NCBI GenBank assembly: GCA_046331625.1
Contig: JAXLQL010000004.1
Location: 403,126 to 467,125 of the forward strand
Direction: 5' to 3'
Source: JAXLQL01 sp046331625
Lineage (GTDB): Bacteria > Acidobacteriota > Terriglobia > Bryobacterales > Bryobacteraceae
Length of the DNA: 64,000 bases
The position numbers and the translations under genes were made by a program. Under the pieces are notes generated by a model, which was not told the DNA's origin, made no database searches, and saw nothing but the letters and a program-made list of their open reading frames with translations. Positions 61,789-64,000 of the stretch are shown in pieces. Numbering within the stretch: position 1 is the stretch's first letter; every line of letters starts with the position of its first letter.

Positions 61789-62543
61789 GGCCAGTGCCTC
61801 TTCTCGCCGGTTTCCGCGTCCTCGAAGTTCGCCCGCTTGAACACCAATTCGGACCCGTGTAGGTCAAACCACGCTTGAAAGCCCGCGCGCACTCCGACCT
61901 TGCCTGGCCATTCGCCTTTCCACACCCAAGTGCCCATCACCAGTTCGTCCCAATCCATCTTCGCGGGATACGCGCCGTAGCCGGGCAGCAGGCGTGTAAG
62001 GGCTTTGGCGAATGCCGCTCGAGGATCGATGCGAAGGGGCCCTGCCGCGGACCAAACCCAAGCCCACGTGTACCAAGTCGGCACATTGCCGTGGGCATCC
62101 AAAACGATTTCTAAGACAGCGCCGTTCCGGCGCAAGGCGGCGTGAGGATTCGGGTAGCCGAAGCTTCCTCCGCTCCACTTCAACAGCGGCGTGAAGAGGC
62201 CGGGCTGCTTCTCAGCCACCAGTAGCAAGCCTGCGTCGTCGTCGCCCGACAGGTATCGTACCTCTCGCGTCCGTATGGGACCGAGGCGGCCGAGTTCACG
62301 CCAGATCGCTTTGAATTCGCCGCGGCCGAGTTCGTATGGAAAGTTCGTGTCGAACCCATCATTCGATTCCTGGATCCAGCTTCCTCGCTCGAGGAACTGC
62401 CGAAAGGGCCGGGCTCGCTCGCCACTCATGCAAGAGTCGCCTTTGCCTTCGACATAGACGCACTTGTCCCATGGCTTCGGTACGTCGACGACCTGCCCAA
62501 CCAGCAGCGGCGTCGCGACCAGCAATAACACTCCGGCACGCAC
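61785..62543 (-). CDS. Exported protein, tandem paralogue of 61027-61788
   Basis: Seen: 252 aa if it starts at the GTG at 62543, in front of a signal sequence (VRAGVLLLVATPLLVGQV); GTG 62585 and GTG 62531 are alternatives, none with a clear ribosome site. Shared elements: KPWDKCVYVEGKGDSCMSGE, WRELGRLG, VAEKQPGLFTPLLKWSGG, LPGYGAYPAKMDW and WKGEWPGKVGVRAGFQAWF. The frame extends to 62708 but that part is antisense to the esterase gene. First of a coupled pair; divergent from the esterase. Function unknown. Confidence 0.7.
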   Translation of the reverse strand: MRAGVLLLVATPLLVGQVVDVPKPWDKCVYVEGKGDSCMSGERARPFRQFLERGSWIQESNDGFDTNFPYELGRGEFKAIWRELGRLGPIRTREVRYLSGDDDAGLLLVAEKQPGLFTPLLKWSGGSFGYPNPHAALRRNGAVLEIVLDAHGNVPTWYTWAWVWSAAGPLRIDPRAAFAKALTRLLPGYGAYPAKMDWDELVMGTWVWKGEWPGKVGVRAGFQAWFDLHGSELVFKRANFEDAETGEKRHWP

Positions 62544-62570
62544 TCCCCAAGAATGCCCTAAATCTCCCTC

Positions 62571-63465
62571 ATGCGATCTCTTCACTTCCTCGCTACCGCA
62601 GGCGTCTTCCTCGCCGCCGCGTCGGCGTTTGCGCAATCGGGCTGGTCCGTGCGCATGACCGACTCGTTCAACGTCACCCCGAACATCACCTACGCCCACC
62701 CAGAACAACTACGAGAGCAAGCTCGACGTCTACCGTCCGCGCAAGGCTGGTGCGCCCACGCCCGTGCTCCTCTACATTCACGGCGGCGGCTGGGTGGGCG
62801 GCAGCAAAGAGACCGCCTTCTTCCAAACCATGCCGTATCTCGCCAAGGGTTGGGCGGCGGTGAACGTCGAGTATCGCCTCGGCCGCCACTCGCTCGCGCC
62901 CGCCGCGGTGGAGGACTGCCTTTGCGCCCTCCGCTGGGTGATCCGCAATGCCAAGGCTTACAATTTCGACACGAGTAAGATCGTCGTCACTGGACATTCG
63001 GCCGGCGGACATCGCTCGCTCACCACGGGCATGTTCGGCGACACCGATCTCGACCGCCAGTGTCCGGGCACGGAGAAGCTGAAGGTCGCCGCGATCGTGA
63101 ATTGGTACGGCATCACTGACGTGGGCGACCTGCTCGACGGCGCCAATCAAAAATCGTATGCCGTGATGTGGCTCAGCGGCATGCCCAACCGCCACGAAGT
63201 GGCCAAGCGCGTCTCGCCGCTGTTCCACGTGGGCGAAGCTACACCGCCGGTGATCACGATCCATGGCGACGCCGATCCGACCGTGCCCTATGAGCATGGC
63301 GTCAAGCTCCAGACGGCGCTCTCCAAAGCCGGGATCAAGAACAAGCTGGTCACCATCCCCGGAGGCAAGCACGGCGGATTCCCGCCCGAGCAAAACGATC
63401 GCGCTTACTCGGAGATCTTCGGGTTTCTGAAATGTCATTGGCCCAAGCGTGCGCTCGGGCCATAA
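62571..63465 (+). pseudogene. Alpha/beta-hydrolase (esterase/lipase), one-base frameshift
   Basis: Seen: a signal peptide (LHFLATAGVFLAAASAFAQ) and DSFNVTPNITYA in the first frame; after about 62697 the family sequence continues in another frame: NNYESKLDVYRPRKAG, the oxyanion motif YIHGGGWVGGS, nucleophile elbow GHSAGGH, Asp in HGDADPTVP and His in PGGKHGGF. One extra C in a CCC run (GCCCACC) explains it; without it the protein is 297 aa. Known: HSL-like carboxylesterases with HGGG. Secreted. The catalytic triad is intact, so a sequencing error is as likely as real decay. Confidence 0.75.
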
Positions 63466-63819
63466 GCGAGGTTTTACCCGTTTGTCGCGCTCCCCTTATC
63501 GTAATAGTCCTGCCGATTTGAAAACGAGTTCCCGTTCGACGACGTTATCTGCCTCACGCCGTACATAGAACTCGGAACCTAGCCGCACGGCCCCAGCCCC
63601 CATTTCGGGGATCAGCCATAGGGAGCGGGGCGCCCTGGGCCACCGGGCACCCAAGCGCCCCAGGCTCCAAGCTTTGGGACACATCGTCAATGCCACCCTC
63701 TGGCAGTGCCTGACCGGATTTGATTGCCGCCTGCACCATCCTGCAAACCACCGAATGTCCGTCGCCTGGATTCCGTGTGACAAGACCCGGGCACGCTCGT
63801 CTCCGAAGCTGCTGCCGAC
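63466..63819. other. 354-bp gap between the esterase and groEL, no recognised gene
   Basis: A 122-codon frame on the minus strand (63496-63864) ends ERELVFKSAGLLR, loosely like the SELVFKRANF end of the exported paralogues at 61785, but the rest has no likeness and it begins inside the groEL terminator. I do not call it a gene. Confidence 0.35.
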
Positions 63820-63856
63820 AAAAACGAAAAGGCCGCCCCCAAAGGAGCGGCCTCTC
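63820..63856 (-). terminator. Rho-independent terminator of groEL
   Basis: On the minus strand: stem AGGCCGC (63847-63853) and GCGGCCT (63830-63836) with a 10-nt loop, followed by TTTCGTTTTT. It lies 27 bp after the groEL stop, in the expected position. Confidence 0.85.
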
Positions 63857-63879
63857 CAAACCAACCCTAACCTTGGACC

Positions 63880-64000
63880 CTAGTAGTCCATGTGCCCCGG
63901 ACCGTGCTCCCCGCCGCCACCGGCCGGCGCAGCCTTCTTCTCCGGAATCTCGCAGATCATCGCCTCGGTCGTCAGCATCAGCGCCGCGATCGATGACGCG
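63880..64000 (-). CDS. groL: Chaperonin GroEL, C-terminal end (truncated by the window)
   Basis: Seen: the last 39 codons on the minus strand, read from the window edge: ASSIAALMLTTEAMICEIPE, then KKAAPAAGGGEHGPGHMDY and TAG. The LMLTTEAMI(C/V).. segment is the strongly conserved GroEL end; the tail has one GGG and His-containing repeats instead of the GGM repeats of E. coli. Known: ATP-driven double-ring protein folding chamber in the cytosol. The rest of the gene, and groES if present, lie beyond the window. Followed by a terminator. Confidence 0.93.
   Translation of the reverse strand, partial: ASSIAALMLTTEAMICEIPEKKAAPAGGGGEHGPGHMDY

Noticed and set aside
63496..63864. 122-codon minus-strand frame before groEL
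   Set aside because: It starts within the groEL terminator; only a few final residues resemble the exported paralogues.

Overview
The window looks like chromosomal DNA of an Acidobacteriota bacterium close to Bryobacterales/Solibacter. The evidence is family content, not a database match: high GC, two TonB-dependent-receptor-like outer membrane proteins with an N-terminal carboxypeptidase-regulatory domain, a duplicated MacB/FtsX-type permease of the kind abundant in acidobacteria, a CRTAC1/FG-GAP secreted protein, an ECF sigma factor overlapping a Ser/Thr kinase with a TolB-like propeller, and a dispersed palindromic repeat family.

Layout. 0-7 kb: an oxidoreductase-like gene, two leucine-rich-repeat paralogues with matching promoters, and a TonB-type receptor broken by one frameshift. 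7-16 kb: a 278-bp MITE-like palindrome, a secreted triple-RidA protein, a fatty-acid/polyketide-type cluster (deacetylase, ACP, KAS, aldo/keto reductase) and a cobalt/nickel ECF transporter (cbiM, cbiQ, cbiO) with two palindromic repeats before cbiO. 16-25 kb: ECF sigma and kinase, a small inverted-repeat element, two secreted propeller-like proteins, an inositol-phosphate synthase coupled to an SDR, a LytTR regulator and an FdhE-like protein. 25-36 kb: a second receptor, CRTAC1 protein, DUF1569 protein, permease, multihaem cytochrome and TPR protein. 36-40.5 kb: a tight run of ABC ATPase, membrane/coiled-coil protein, AAA+ ATPase and a galactonate-dehydratase-like enzyme. 40.5-47 kb: a methyltransferase, a decayed regulator, amidase, a repeat array, mannonate dehydratase and amidohydrolase. 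47-51 kb: ClpX-type zinc-finger protein, dodecin, LEA-like protein, and fused trpEG whose start codon sits in a strong hairpin.

51-58.3 kb is the most accessory-looking part. Two PD-(D/E)xK-like (DUF4365-type) genes run directly into endonuclease IV; a galactose-oxidase-like gene lies on the other strand; then comes a 942-aa DUF4062-NACHT-FGE protein whose C-terminus looks like a diversity-generating-retroelement variable region, followed by a broken tRNA-Arg. The trpEG/nfo junction next to this part was tandemly duplicated and has decayed. 58-64 kb holds a SnoaL-like protein, a site-2-protease homologue, tandem secreted paralogues, a frameshifted esterase and the C-terminus of GroEL.

Three otherwise well conserved genes carry single-base frameshifts in C/G-rich stretches, so sequencing error and real decay both remain possible. 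Start codons were moved from the longest open frame wherever a ribosome binding site, promoter, overlap or domain boundary argued for it; these choices are explained in each entry.
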